Below, one piece after another: positions 8,180 through 17,179 of a stretch of 64,000 nucleotides of DNA. The notes beneath the pieces are model-generated. The model saw nothing but the letters and a program-made list of their open reading frames with translations, did no database searches and was not told where the DNA came from. Location of the stretch: NCBI GenBank assembly GCA_964520985.1, contig CAZFPB010000001.1, positions 992,001 through 1,056,000 on the forward strand. Direction: 5' to 3'. The stretch comes from CAYSGL01 sp964520985 (GTDB lineage: Bacteria > Pseudomonadota > Alphaproteobacteria > Micavibrionales > Micavibrionaceae). The stretch's first letter is position 1; the number at the start of each line of letters is the position of its first letter. The position numbers and the translations under genes are program-made.

Positions 8180-9323
8180 CGCCCTCTTCCGGCAAAGCAT
8201 CGCCGCCCAGGAAACGGCCTTCGGCAATTTTGTCCGAGGCTTCGCCCGGATTGACCTTATTCTCGGCTGAATATTTCAGGATATCGGCAACTGTTTGCCC
8301 GATACGGCCAACATGGCCCAGCATCGCATCGCGACTGAAGGTGAAATCGAGCGGGTTGTAGCCGCTCTTGCGGAAATATTCATAACCGACGCAGATCACG
8401 CCGCCCGCATTGATCACATAGTCCGGCACATAGGTAATACCGCGCGATACAAGTTGCTGGTCGTGGTATGGGGCGAGCAATTGGTTGTTTGCCGCGCCCG
8501 CGACGATTTTGCATTTCAGTTGCGGGATTGTGTCATCGTTCAAAACGCCGCCCATGGCGCAGGGCGCGAAGATGTCGCATTCAACACCGTAAATGTCATT
8601 CGGACCCACGATTTCAATCGACGGAATGTCGGCTTTGGCGAGTTCAATGGATTTTTCATTTACATCTGCGCCAATCAGCTTGACGCCATCCTGATGAAGC
8701 AGCTCGCACAGCGCGAGACCAACAGCGCCCAGTCCCTGAACCGCAACGGTTTTACCCGCAAGGGAGTCGGAGCCATAAACATGCACGGCAGCCGCTTTTA
8801 GACCATGGTAGCAGCCGAGCGCGGTAACGGGCGATGGGTTGCCGCCAAGTTCACCATACTCGCTGCCCTCAAATGGTTCCGGCGGCAGGCCGGTAACCTG
8901 ATCGGTGTGGCGCGCAATGGCAACCATATCGGATTCACCGGTGCCGCTATCTTCTGCGGTGACGTAACGCCCTTCGAGCATTTCAACGGCGCGGCCCATA
9001 TCTTCCATGATGCCCGGGGTTTTTTGCGTGAAGGGATTGCCAATAATGACGGCTTTACCGCCGCCCAGCGGTAAACCGGCCATGGCGTTTTTATAGGTCA
9101 TGCCGCGCGACAGGCGGAGCACATCATTGATGGCGTCTGCTTCGCTTGCATAGGGACGCATGCGCAGACCGCCCAGAGATGGACCAAGGTGCGTATTGTG
9201 AACAGCGATGAAAGCGGTCAGCGCGTGACTGCCGACGCCGAGCATGACTTTGCGCACCACTTCGTGATGGTCGTAGGAATCAAATTGTTCCAGCTGCTCG
9301 TCGGTCAGATCTTCGAATACCAT
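8121..9323 (-). CDS. Leucine (branched-chain amino acid) dehydrogenase
   Basis: 400 residues of the Glu/Leu/Phe/Val dehydrogenase family. It deaminates branched-chain L-amino acids to 2-oxo acids with NAD+. The glycine-rich catalytic region LGGLRMRPYASEADAINDVL ... AGLPLGGGKAVIIG contains the lysines expected for substrate binding and catalysis, and the Rossmann motif VQGLGAVGLALCELL follows. The CAMGGVLND and VPDYVINAGGVI segments are typical of leucine dehydrogenase. The C-terminus has a Gly/Glu-rich tail (LPEEGANPEGGSSFGS), longer than usual, and this tail is what overlaps the convergent yjbH-like gene. Leucine is the likely preferred substrate but this cannot be fixed from sequence. Confidence 0.92.
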   Translation of the reverse strand: MVFEDLTDEQLEQFDSYDHHEVVRKVMLGVGSHALTAFIAVHNTHLGPSLGGLRMRPYASEADAINDVLRLSRGMTYKNAMAGLPLGGGKAVIIGNPFTQKTPGIMEDMGRAVEMLEGRYVTAEDSGTGESDMVAIARHTDQVTGLPPEPFEGSEYGELGGNPSPVTALGCYHGLKAAAVHVYGSDSLAGKTVAVQGLGAVGLALCELLHQDGVKLIGADVNEKSIELAKADIPSIEIVGPNDIYGVECDIFAPCAMGGVLNDDTIPQLKCKIVAGAANNQLLAPYHDQQLVSRGITYVPDYVINAGGVICVGYEYFRKSGYNPLDFTFSRDAMLGHVGRIGQTVADILKYSAENKVNPGEASDKIAEGRFLGGDALPEEGANPEGGSSFGSLPGKTLVQ

Positions 9324-9385
9324 GGCTTACCCCTCTATGTGATATTGGGGATGGTTTTAGCGGATCGGGGAGCGAAGGAAAAGGC

Positions 9386-9637
9386 TTAATAGCGCGATAC
9401 GCGACCATCATAGGCGGTGGCGTGTTCGCTGACCGGCAACGACATGGCATAAGTGCCCTCAACTTCCATGGCGCTTGTCAGGTTGGAGAGCGCATGGTTG
9501 AAGCTGTCCGCGCAGGTGTAGCTTTGCGTCTGCACAGCCACCGCAACGGGTGCTGCAGGCTGCACGGCTGCTGCCTTGGTTTCGCCATGGCTACAGGCGC
9601 CCAGCAAAAGCGCAGCTATTAGCATTAAACGGTTCAT
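9386..9637 (-). CDS. Small lipoprotein, unknown function
   Basis: 83 residues from the ATG at 9637, which has a GGGGATA ribosome site; longer in-frame starts upstream would bury the signal peptide. The N-terminus MNRLMLIAALLLGAC is a classic lipoprotein signal with lipobox LGAC, so Cys15 should be lipidated. The mature part has an Ala/Val/Pro linker (AAAVQPAAPVAVAVQTQSY), then a short region with a single further cysteine (YTCADSFNHAL). It lies 62 bases beyond the leucine dehydrogenase start on the same strand and probably has its own promoter. Too short to assign a role. Confidence 0.7.
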   Translation of the reverse strand: MNRLMLIAALLLGACSHGETKAAAVQPAAPVAVAVQTQSYTCADSFNHALSNLTSAMEVEGTYAMSLPVSEHATAYDGRVSRY

Positions 9638-9784
9638 AAATATCCCCCCGGGGCAGTATTTTCTATAACTTTTAAACAAGTGGCGGGGAAGAGAATCCCC
9701 GCCAGCGTTCTTATTGTGGCATCGGGCAAGTCCCTGTACAATAAAAAGAAACCGCTTTGCATACCGGAACACATAATCCCGCCC

Positions 9785-11908
9785 ATGGCTGATAAACCGC
9801 AGAATACCCGCTCTTTTGATACCAACCGCAAGGATTTTCTGGGCGGTATTCTGCGTGGCGACATGGTCGTGGCGCTCGGCATCATTATTATCGTCACGTT
9901 CATGATCCTGCCGATGCCGAAGTTCCTATTGGATATCGGACTGACCATTTCCATTCTCTTCTCGATTTTCATTATGATGCTGACGCTGTCGATCAAGCGG
10001 CCGCTGGAATTTTCGACCTTCCCGACCGTGCTGCTGATCTCGACCGCGCTGCGCCTCGGCCTGAACGTCGCCTCGACCCGCCTCATCTTGGGAAATGGTC
10101 ATGAAGGAACCGATTCAGCGGGGGCCGTTATTGAGGCCTTCGGCCATCTGATCATTCAGAATAACTATGTCGTCGGCGGGATTGTCTTTGCCATTCTGGT
10201 CATCGTGAACTTTGTGGTTATTACCAAGGGTTCTGGCCGTATCGCCGAAGTCGCTGCGCGTTTCTCCTTGGACGCTATGCCCGGCAAGCAGATGGCGATC
10301 GACGCCGATCTGTCTTCGGGCCTCATTCAGGAAGACGAAGCCAAGCAACGCCGCAAGGACTTGGAGCAGGAAAGCAACTTCTTCGGGGCCATGGACGGCG
10401 CGGCGAAGTTCGTGCGCGGCGATGCCATCGCCGGCCTGCTGATCGTCTTCATCAACGTGATCGCCGGGATTATTATCGGCACGGCCCAAGAAGGCATGTC
10501 GCTCAATGACGCGGCAACCACCTACACCATGCTCACCATCGGCGATGGTCTGGTAAGCCAGATCCCTGCCCTCATTATTTCAATCTCCGCCGGTTTGCTG
10601 GTGTCAAAAGCCGGTGTCGAAGGCTCCGCCGATGAAGCACTGCTCGATCAGTTCAGCGCGCACCCAAAAGCGATGGCCATCACCTCCGGCCTGATGCTTT
10701 TACTCGGCCTGATTCCTGGTATTCCCGCTGCTCCCTTCCTGTTTTGCGCCGCGGTCTTCGGCGGCATGGGTTACCTGAACTGGCAGCGGATTGAATCAGA
10801 AAGAGAAGTCGCCAGAACCCCCGTGATGGTCGGTGCAGATGGCAAGCCGATGTTACCAGGCGCGCGTCCGCCGGAAGAGCCAATATCGAAAGCGCTTGCT
10901 ATCGATATTCTGCGCCTCGAACTGGGTTACGGCCTGTTACCGCTTGTGCAAGGTGAAGGCGGCAACAAGCTGACCGATCAGATCAAAGGCCTGCGCCGCC
11001 AGCTGGCCGAAGATATGGGCTATGTCCTACCCGCCGTGCGTATTCAGGACAATTTGCAACTGCCCGCGAATACCTATGTCGTGCGCATCAAGGAAATTGA
11101 AGCGGGTCGCGGCGATGTGCGCCCTGGCATGCTGATGTGTATGGACCCCTCAGGCGCTGCTATTACTCTGCCCGGCGAAAGCACAGTCGAACCGACGTTT
11201 GGCCTGCCCGCCATGTGGATAGACGAGCAGTACCGCGAAGAAGCCAACTTCAAAGGCTATACGGTCGTAGATGCTCCAACGGTTGTCACCACGCACATCA
11301 CCGAGATCGTCAAAGACAACATGGCCGACCTGCTGTCCTTCGCCGAGACGCAAAAACTTCTCGACGAAATGCCGCGCGATTACCAGAAGCTGGTTGCCGA
11401 TGTTATTCCGGGCATGATCACGATTGGCACCTTGCAGCGTATCTTGCAGAATTTGGTGTCGGAGCGCGTCTCTGTGCGCGACCTGCCCACTATTCTGGAA
11501 GGTATTGCCGAAGCCGCGACCTATACAAAAAATCCGGCCTTCATTACCGAACACGTGCGCATGCGCCTTGCCCGCCAGATTTGCAACGCCAACGCCAGCC
11601 TGCAGGGTTTCGTGCCGCTCATCACGCTCTCGCCAGAATGGGAGCAAGCCTTTGCCGAGGCGCTGGTTGGCGATGGCGAAGACCGTCAACTGGCGATGGC
11701 GCCGTCACGTTTGCAGGAATTCATCACCGGCGTGCGCGAGCAGTATGAGCGTTTCGCGCAGAGCGGCGAAACACCGGTTTTGCTGACCTCGCCGTCCTTG
11801 CGCCCTTACGTGCGCTCCGTCATTGAACGCTTCCGTCCCCAGACGATCGTCATGAGCCAGAACGAAATCCACCCCAAAGCCCGGATTAAGACGCTGGGTC
11901 AGGTTTAA
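9785..11908 (+). CDS. flhA: Flagellar biosynthesis protein FlhA
   Basis: 707 residues from ATG 9785 (MADKPQN), the usual FlhA length; an upstream in-frame start at 9680 adds an unlikely 35 residues. FlhA forms the nonameric export gate of the flagellar type III apparatus in the inner membrane. The N-terminal half has about eight membrane helices and the conserved FHIPEP-family stretch RLGLNVASTRLIL, with ARFSLDAMPGKQMAIDADL and the EQESNFFGAMDGAAKFV-like loop. The C-terminal half is the cytosolic substrate-docking domain. It stands alone: fliI and fliJ are about 45 kb away and no flhB is adjacent. No good ribosome site is visible. Confidence 0.97.
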   Translation: MADKPQNTRSFDTNRKDFLGGILRGDMVVALGIIIIVTFMILPMPKFLLDIGLTISILFSIFIMMLTLSIKRPLEFSTFPTVLLISTALRLGLNVASTRLILGNGHEGTDSAGAVIEAFGHLIIQNNYVVGGIVFAILVIVNFVVITKGSGRIAEVAARFSLDAMPGKQMAIDADLSSGLIQEDEAKQRRKDLEQESNFFGAMDGAAKFVRGDAIAGLLIVFINVIAGIIIGTAQEGMSLNDAATTYTMLTIGDGLVSQIPALIISISAGLLVSKAGVEGSADEALLDQFSAHPKAMAITSGLMLLLGLIPGIPAAPFLFCAAVFGGMGYLNWQRIESEREVARTPVMVGADGKPMLPGARPPEEPISKALAIDILRLELGYGLLPLVQGEGGNKLTDQIKGLRRQLAEDMGYVLPAVRIQDNLQLPANTYVVRIKEIEAGRGDVRPGMLMCMDPSGAAITLPGESTVEPTFGLPAMWIDEQYREEANFKGYTVVDAPTVVTTHITEIVKDNMADLLSFAETQKLLDEMPRDYQKLVADVIPGMITIGTLQRILQNLVSERVSVRDLPTILEGIAEAATYTKNPAFITEHVRMRLARQICNANASLQGFVPLITLSPEWEQAFAEALVGDGEDRQLAMAPSRLQEFITGVREQYERFAQSGETPVLLTSPSLRPYVRSVIERFRPQTIVMSQNEIHPKARIKTLGQV

Positions 11909-11918
11909 GACAAAAAAG

Positions 11919-11937
11919 AACCGCCCGAAGGCGGTTT
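11919..11937 (+). terminator. Probable terminator after flhA
   Basis: An AACCGCC-CGAAG-GCGGTT hairpin starts 11 bases after the flhA stop. The T run after it is short, so termination may be weak. Confidence 0.55.
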
Positions 11938-12023
11938 AGGTGATGGGTACCAGATCGGTATACTGAAACTCTCAAAAACAAAGGCTGCGTGTCGTCGTCT
12001 TAATGCTCAAAATCTTGCTCAAA

Positions 12024-12158
12024 TCAAAGATGCCGGATCATCGTGTTGTGCCCTACCCCGCTACGATAATCCGGCTCCTGATTGCCATCCCCCTGGCCGT
12101 CGTCTGTCTTACTCTTTAGTCCCCTGGCCGCTTGTTTGCCCCAATGCGCCCAATCCAT
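12024..12158 (-). CDS. Possible 44-residue protein in the flhA-rluD gap
   Basis: An intact frame from ATG 12158 to TGA 12024 encodes a hydrophilic peptide starting MDWAHWGKQAARGLKSKTDD and ending GHNTMIRHL. No ribosome site precedes it, but a TAAAAT box lies about 15 bases upstream, so a near-leaderless message is conceivable. The same stretch contains a direct repeat (CCCCTGGCCG at 12090 and 12121 on the plus strand) and a GCCGGAT/ATCCGGC inverted repeat (12032-12038 with 12069-12075), which would equally suit a structured RNA. I recognise no family. Confidence 0.25.
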   Translation of the reverse strand: MDWAHWGKQAARGLKSKTDDGQGDGNQEPDYRSGVGHNTMIRHL

Positions 12159-12204
12159 ATAAACAGTTTAGCTAAAATTTTATGTAAATAGCAAAATCGG
12201 GTTG

Positions 12205-13221
12205 TTAACCTATTGTTTTAATTTCGCTATACAGCGTTTGCATATCTTCCGGCCAGTCATGCTCGAAGCTCATTTCTTCGTCCGTACCGGGATGAATGAA
12301 GTGAATTTCGGCCGCATGGAGAGCCTGACGGGGAAAAGCCAGTACAGCCTCGATTACCTCGTCCTCCGCCCGCGCTCTTTTCAGCAGACCGCGCTGTTCC
12401 TGGGCCGGCAGACCATAGAATGGATCGCCGATCAACGGATGGCCGAGCTGCTGCATGTGCACGCGGATCTGATGGGTGCGGCCCGTTTCGAGATCGCAGC
12501 GCAGGAGCGAAATGACATCGCGCACGCTGTCTTCACGGTGATAATGGGTGATGGCTTCACGCGCCCCTTGCGCGTTGGCAGGACGGATCGCCATTTTCAA
12601 GCGGTTGGTGGGATGACGGCCAATCGGCAGATCAACCTTGCCTTTAACAATATTTGGCACTCGCCAAACGATCGCATGATAGCTGCGCGATAACGTGCGA
12701 TCAGCCAGTTGTGACGAAAGACCTTTGTGCGCTTTATCGTTTTTAGCGACGATCATGAGGCCGCTGGTTTCTTTATCGAGGCGGTGGACGATGCCGGGGC
12801 GCATCACGCCGCCAATACCGGACAGGCTATCGCGGCAATGATGCAGCAACGCATTGACCAGCGTACCGCTCCAGTTTCCGGCACCCGGATGTACGACCAT
12901 GCCTGCCGCCTTGTTGATGACCAGCAGATCATTATCTTCATAAACAATATCGAGCGGAATATTTTCCGCCTGCGGCGTCGCATCGACCAGCGGCGGGATG
13001 AGCACACTCAGCAAATCGCCCGGCTTAACTTTCATCGAACCGGCAGCAGGCGGCACGTCATTGACCATCACCGCGCCTTCCTCGATCAGTGCCTGCAGGC
13101 GGGATCGGGAAAGACCCTCAGCAAGTCCCGCCAACACTTTATCCAGACGCCCGCCGCCTTCGAGCGGCACCTTGAAGATCATGGCTTCGCCGTCTTCTTC
13201 ATCTTCAATCATTTTATTCAT
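12205..13221 (-). CDS. rluD: RluD-family 23S rRNA pseudouridine synthase
   Basis: 338 residues from ATG 13221 (MNKMIEDEE); an ATG at 13212 is also possible. It converts uridines in helix 69 of 23S rRNA to pseudouridine. An N-terminal S4 RNA-binding domain (GGRLDKVLAGLAEG, LSRSRLQALIEEG) precedes the catalytic domain with the RluA-family signature GIVHRLDKETSGLMIVAKN, whose Asp is the nucleophile. The RTHQIRVHMQQLGHPLIGD motif follows. The start lies inside the last codons of the upstream propeller gene (8-base overlap), so the two are probably coupled. RluC or RluA specificity cannot be excluded, though length and the S4 domain favour RluD. Confidence 0.9.
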   Translation of the reverse strand: MNKMIEDEEDGEAMIFKVPLEGGGRLDKVLAGLAEGLSRSRLQALIEEGAVMVNDVPPAAGSMKVKPGDLLSVLIPPLVDATPQAENIPLDIVYEDNDLLVINKAAGMVVHPGAGNWSGTLVNALLHHCRDSLSGIGGVMRPGIVHRLDKETSGLMIVAKNDKAHKGLSSQLADRTLSRSYHAIVWRVPNIVKGKVDLPIGRHPTNRLKMAIRPANAQGAREAITHYHREDSVRDVISLLRCDLETGRTHQIRVHMQQLGHPLIGDPFYGLPAQEQRGLLKRARAEDEVIEAVLAFPRQALHAAEIHFIHPGTDEEMSFEHDWPEDMQTLYSEIKTIG

Positions 13222-14524
13222 GGGATACACACGGATCTTCATACAGGGAAAAGGTTTGCAGTTCCGATACCCAGCCATCATAGGAGACGGGCGGAGGCGG
13301 GAGAGGTTTTTTATCTTTGCCGAGAGCGGGTTCCGGCGGGATTTCACGGATACTGCCGATTAACAACGGTTGCGTGCCTGCGTTCAACAAGCGTGAGGCC
13401 CACAGGCCATTGCCATCGGTAAAGCTGTCCGCCTCCAGCAACTCGCCGCGGGTCGACATGGCCAGTACGCGCACATGGGGATATTGACCGTCCGTTACCA
13501 GACCCAGAGGCATGGCCGAAATCATCACAACGCTACGCCCATCATCCAGCGTCGATACATCAAGCGCGCGGTAATCATCAGGGCCACTGAAGAATCGCTC
13601 CCATTGCATATCGCCTGCATTATCGACTTTCAGAATCCAGCTGCCGGTTCGCTCTCCGTTAATCGGCCAGCTAACGCCGCTTGCAACGTAGCCACTGCCG
13701 TCTTTGGCTTCCGAAATAGCCGTGATTTGCGCGGCGCGGCCACGGCCATAATTTTTCTGCCATTTTATTCCGCCGGCACTGTCGGTACGCACCATCCAGC
13801 CGGTTTGACGCCCGTTACGGTCCGTCATGGAGCCGGCCATCAGCAGATCGGTATTTTTTAAGACAACCAGATCATCCAGCGTCGTGGTCAGACCGGGAAT
13901 GTACGCGCGGCGCCACAGACGCTTGCCCGCTTTATCCGTTCTATAAACAACGCCAAACTGCTGCCCTGCTACCTTGCGGTTGCTGTAACGGGCCGCGATG
14001 TAATAGCCGTTTTTATCAGCCACGATAGCGGCGGGATCGAGATTCCCATCCCCTTCTCCGATCGAAAAACCGCCGGTGCGTTTTCCATTCAAATCGTATT
14101 GTGAAACATCGATGCGGCGCGGAGCGTCCTTTTCGCCTTGCGTGGTGCTGAGCGTGGTAACCGTTTCGCCTTCGCGCACGATGCGAATAATTTTTTGTAC
14201 AGATTCCGATTCCCCGCGTACTTGCCACATGATTTTCCCCCGACGCTCCATGCGCGTTAGATAGGGTTGGGCTTTTTCGGGCGTGTCAGACGGCGCATAA
14301 TACCCGCCTGCGATGATGCTCTGATCATCCAGTAAGACGGCATCGGAAAAATTCTCGATCGTCCGCTCGCCTGCGGCGGCTTTCCAGATGATCGGAGCGC
14401 TGAATTCGGCGGGGCGAAACTCGGTTCTGGCGATACGCACCTGCGTACAGCTTTCAGCCGCCACGGCAGCGCCCGTCCACAAGATAATTGCCGCCCCGAT
14501 AAACCCTGCGCATGTCATTTTCAT
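13214..14524 (-). CDS. Secreted repeat protein, probable beta-propeller
   Basis: 436 residues from ATG 14524 (MKMTCAGFIGAA); a longer start 30 bases upstream would put charged residues before the signal. The signal peptide ends near AAVAA-ES, so the protein is periplasmic or exported. Repeats of a turn-and-tryptophan unit recur along the chain (GKIMWQVRG, GKRLWRRAYI, GGIKWQKNYG, GDMQWERFF), each after a phrase like LLMAGSMTDRNGRQTGWMVR. This is typical of PQQ-like or delta-60-repeat propellers. A Pro-rich segment (KKPLPPPPVS) lies near the C-terminus. No catalytic motif is visible. The gene overlaps the RluD start by 8 bases. Confidence 0.65.
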   Translation of the reverse strand: MKMTCAGFIGAAIILWTGAAVAAESCTQVRIARTEFRPAEFSAPIIWKAAAGERTIENFSDAVLLDDQSIIAGGYYAPSDTPEKAQPYLTRMERRGKIMWQVRGESESVQKIIRIVREGETVTTLSTTQGEKDAPRRIDVSQYDLNGKRTGGFSIGEGDGNLDPAAIVADKNGYYIAARYSNRKVAGQQFGVVYRTDKAGKRLWRRAYIPGLTTTLDDLVVLKNTDLLMAGSMTDRNGRQTGWMVRTDSAGGIKWQKNYGRGRAAQITAISEAKDGSGYVASGVSWPINGERTGSWILKVDNAGDMQWERFFSGPDDYRALDVSTLDDGRSVVMISAMPLGLVTDGQYPHVRVLAMSTRGELLEADSFTDGNGLWASRLLNAGTQPLLIGSIREIPPEPALGKDKKPLPPPPVSYDGWVSELQTFSLYEDPCVSHE

Positions 14525-14572
14525 GGGTTTAGTGTACGGTTCTTTTGTCGACAAAAAAAGGCCCGATTATTC

Positions 14573-15598
14573 ATGAAAATTCTGATCATCAGCGATGCCT
14601 GGCACCCGCAGGTCAATGGCGTGGTGCGCACTTATGAAGAGTTGGAACGGGTATTGGTATCCAAAGGCCATATTGTGCGGATTATGGGGCCCGATGATTT
14701 TCCTTTATCTTGCCCCATGCCGGGTTATAGCGAGATCAGACTCGTGCCGGGACCGTATGGCCGCCTGAAACGCCTGATAAGGGATTTCAAGGCCGATCAT
14801 CTGCATATCGGGACAGAAGGGCCGCTGGGTATGGCGGCGCGACGATACTGTCTCAAAAATAATTTACCGTTCACCACCTGCTACCACACGCAATTCCCTG
14901 AATACGTGGCGCGTCGTGTGCGCAGGTTTTTTCCGCGGTGGACACGTTACTTTTATACTCTGGCGTGGAATCACATCCGCCGATTTCATGCACCTTCCCA
15001 CGCGACGATGGTGGCGACCCCCTCTATTGCGGCGCTTTTAAAAGAAAAAGGATTTGAAAATCCTGTCTGCCTATTCACACGCGGCGTTGATACATCCATT
15101 TTCCATCCTGGCCCCAGAACACTTTTTCACGAGCTGCCAGGCCCGATTGCTTTGTATGTCGGGCGCATTGCCATTGAGAAATCAATCGAAGATTTTCTAG
15201 AAATGCCGTGGCATGGCAGCAAAATCGTTGTCGGTGACGGGCCGCTAAAAGAAACGCTGAGCGCCCGCCATCCTGATGTTGTATTCACTGGAAAGCGGAC
15301 AGGACAGGCACTGGCGGATCATTATCGCTCAGCTGACGTTTTTGTGTTCCCCTCCCGCACCGATACATTTGGTATGGTGCTGATTGAAGCGATGGCGTGC
15401 GGTCTTCCGATTGCAGCCTACCCAACCAGCGGGCCGATCGATATTGTCACAGAGCCGTATCTAGGCGTGCTGGGTGATGATTTGAGCGTGGCGACGAAGC
15501 AGGCGGTTATGCTTATTAATGCTGATCTGCGTCACGCACATGTGTGCGCGCATTACACATGGGATGTCGCAACAGATCAGTTTTTAAAAGCGATCTGA
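14573..15598 (+). CDS. GT4-family glycosyltransferase (GT-B fold)
   Basis: 341 residues. The N-terminal domain starts MKILIISDAWHPQVNGVVRT, which is the pattern of GT4 enzymes related to MgtA, SqdX and PimB that move sugars onto diacylglycerol or phosphatidylinositol. The C-terminal donor-binding domain has ALYVGRIAIEKSIEDFLE, VVGDGPLKETL and the EX7E-type motif in FPSRTDTFGMVLIEAMACGL. It lies divergently from the propeller gene (48 bases from its start) and directly abuts the glucokinase stop, tail to tail. A glycolipid or surface-glycan role is likely; donor and acceptor cannot be read from sequence. Confidence 0.88.
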   Translation: MKILIISDAWHPQVNGVVRTYEELERVLVSKGHIVRIMGPDDFPLSCPMPGYSEIRLVPGPYGRLKRLIRDFKADHLHIGTEGPLGMAARRYCLKNNLPFTTCYHTQFPEYVARRVRRFFPRWTRYFYTLAWNHIRRFHAPSHATMVATPSIAALLKEKGFENPVCLFTRGVDTSIFHPGPRTLFHELPGPIALYVGRIAIEKSIEDFLEMPWHGSKIVVGDGPLKETLSARHPDVVFTGKRTGQALADHYRSADVFVFPSRTDTFGMVLIEAMACGLPIAAYPTSGPIDIVTEPYLGVLGDDLSVATKQAVMLINADLRHAHVCAHYTWDVATDQFLKAI

Positions 15599-16549
15599 CT
15601 ACTCTTCTTGAATTTGCAGATCGGCCTGAAGGCCAACGAAGGCAATCATCGGATGCGTGATAAGATATGTCGGGATTTTTTTAAGGTATTCGCTCATGCG
15701 TCCCTTGTTTTCATACTCGTCACGGAAGCGGCTATTGATAAACGTATCGCCGAGCTTGGCAGGAATACCGCCAGCAATAAAAATACCGCTTTGCGCACCT
15801 AGCGTAACGGCCAGATCGCCCGCGATCGTCCCAAGGAAAGCCATCATCTTATCCAGCGCTTCGACGCAGACAGGGCAGGATTTATCGAGCGCTTTGCGGC
15901 TCAATTCAGCCGGATCGATATCCGCCGGAATATCATCGCGACCATCGAGTACGCGAATGGCATTGTAAATATTGACCATGCCTTTACCGCTACAGACGCG
16001 TTCCGCCGAGACATGCGAATATTTGTAGCGCAATGTGCGGAAAATATCGAATTCACGTTGCGTGCGGGCCGCCATGGTGACATGACCGCCTTCACACGGA
16101 TTGGGGCGATAACGCTCGCCGTCCCAGAAGAGGCCGGCAACACCAAGTCCCGTACCAGGACCGACAATCCCGATCGGTCGATGCAATTGTGCTTCACCAC
16201 CACCAATTTTAACAAGATGCTCAGGCTGTATATGCGGGATAGCCAAGGCCACCGCTTCGAAATCATTTAGTAAGTGAAAACTGCTCAAACCCAGTTTGCG
16301 GCGTACATTTTCAACAGAAAACGCCCAGGGATTATTGGTCATCTCAAACCAGTCGCCATTCACAGGTCCCGCCATGGCGATAGCGGCATGGGTTATCTTT
16401 TCACCAGCGCCGGACAGATAGGCAGCCATAGCGTCATCGAGATTGGGAAAGTCGGCACAAGCCAAAACTTTTTCCGCGTAAATACCGCGCGAATCCGCCA
16501 ACGCAAATCGTGCGTTCGTAGCTCCGATATCTGCAATTAAACCCTTCAT
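15599..16549 (-). CDS. glk: Glucokinase
   Basis: 316 residues, the usual length for the bacterial hexokinase-family Glk. It phosphorylates glucose to glucose 6-phosphate with ATP. Visible motifs are the N-terminal phosphate loop GLIADIGATNARFALAD, the sugar-binding stretch NNPWAFS and LLNDFEAVALAIP (catalytic Asp), the second ATP motif GIVGPGTGLGVAGLF, and EGGHVTMAARTQREFDIF. The stop codon abuts the glycosyltransferase stop on the opposite strand. The 169-base upstream gap probably holds its promoter. No Entner-Doudoroff genes are adjacent. Confidence 0.95.
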   Translation of the reverse strand: MKGLIADIGATNARFALADSRGIYAEKVLACADFPNLDDAMAAYLSGAGEKITHAAIAMAGPVNGDWFEMTNNPWAFSVENVRRKLGLSSFHLLNDFEAVALAIPHIQPEHLVKIGGGEAQLHRPIGIVGPGTGLGVAGLFWDGERYRPNPCEGGHVTMAARTQREFDIFRTLRYKYSHVSAERVCSGKGMVNIYNAIRVLDGRDDIPADIDPAELSRKALDKSCPVCVEALDKMMAFLGTIAGDLAVTLGAQSGIFIAGGIPAKLGDTFINSRFRDEYENKGRMSEYLKKIPTYLITHPMIAFVGLQADLQIQEE

Positions 16550-16673
16550 GACACCCCCATTTTTGGTTTGCTATATAAGCACAGGGGCTATTCTCTGGCA
16601 AATATCTTGAAAGACATATCCCAACCTGAAATACGGCCTTTTCCGCCATTTATGCTGCCTTGCAGCGCACAAA

Positions 16674-16696
16674 AAACCCGGCGCGAAGCCGGGTTT
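16674..16696 (-). terminator. Terminator of the EF-hand gene (may act both ways)
   Basis: AAAACCCGGC-TTCGC-GCCGGGTTTT hairpin on the minus strand, followed by a T run, 23 bases after the EF-hand gene stop. Confidence 0.8.
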
Positions 16697-16718
16697 TCGT
16701 TTTTATGGAGAGATAAGG

Positions 16719-17039
16719 CTATTCTGCAGGGGTTGGTGCAGGTTCACCCTTTTCAAAGCGCTCTTTTGCCTTTGCGCGCTTATCTTTCATTTTTTCTTTC
16801 CACTCTGCCTTGCGAGCGTCGTGTTCGGCTTTGGAAATTGAGCCGTTTTTGTCAGTATCGAGTTCAGCGAATTTCTTTTCGGAACCTGCCAGAAATTCTT
16901 CTTTGCTCACTGAGCCATCTTTGTTCGTGTCGTGCAGCGTAAACATATCCTTTTTGCCGCCCTCGTGTGGTTCAGCCATCGCGGGTACCGCAACGGCCAT
17001 CGATACAGCAGCAACACCCAGCATCAATAATTTGTTCAT
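16719..17039 (-). CDS. Small periplasmic EF-hand protein
   Basis: 106 residues. A signal peptide (about 1-22, ending PAMA-EP) is followed by two canonical calcium-binding loops, DTNKDGSVSKEE and DTDKNGSISKAE, each with acidic residues at loop positions 1, 3, 5 and 12. A Lys/Glu-rich helix and a PAPTPAE tail end the protein. Such short EF-hand proteins in proteobacteria are thought to bind calcium in the periplasm. It has a strong ribosome site (AAGGAGAATGACACT, start at 17039) and its own terminator, so it is a single-gene unit. No partner is visible. Confidence 0.88.
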   Translation of the reverse strand: MNKLLMLGVAAVSMAVAVPAMAEPHEGGKKDMFTLHDTNKDGSVSKEEFLAGSEKKFAELDTDKNGSISKAEHDARKAEWKEKMKDKRAKAKERFEKGEPAPTPAE

Positions 17040-17179
17040 AGTGTCATTCTCCTTGGTTGAGGCGATAAGTCAGTAATCATAAATATCGCGGCTAACCAAG
17101 GCAAGAACATGGCAGAAAAAATGTATTCTCAAGGTATTGTGCTCCCTTGATCAAGTGAAAACGGCTTGTTTCTGCGACA

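Noticed and set aside
9680..9784. Upstream extension of flhA by 35 codons
   Set aside because: The extension overlaps the lipoprotein start region and lacks FlhA-like sequence; ATG 9785 gives the family length.
11941..12204. 6S or other known ncRNA in the flhA-rluD gap
   Set aside because: Repeats and short stems exist, but the conserved core of 6S RNA is not visible.
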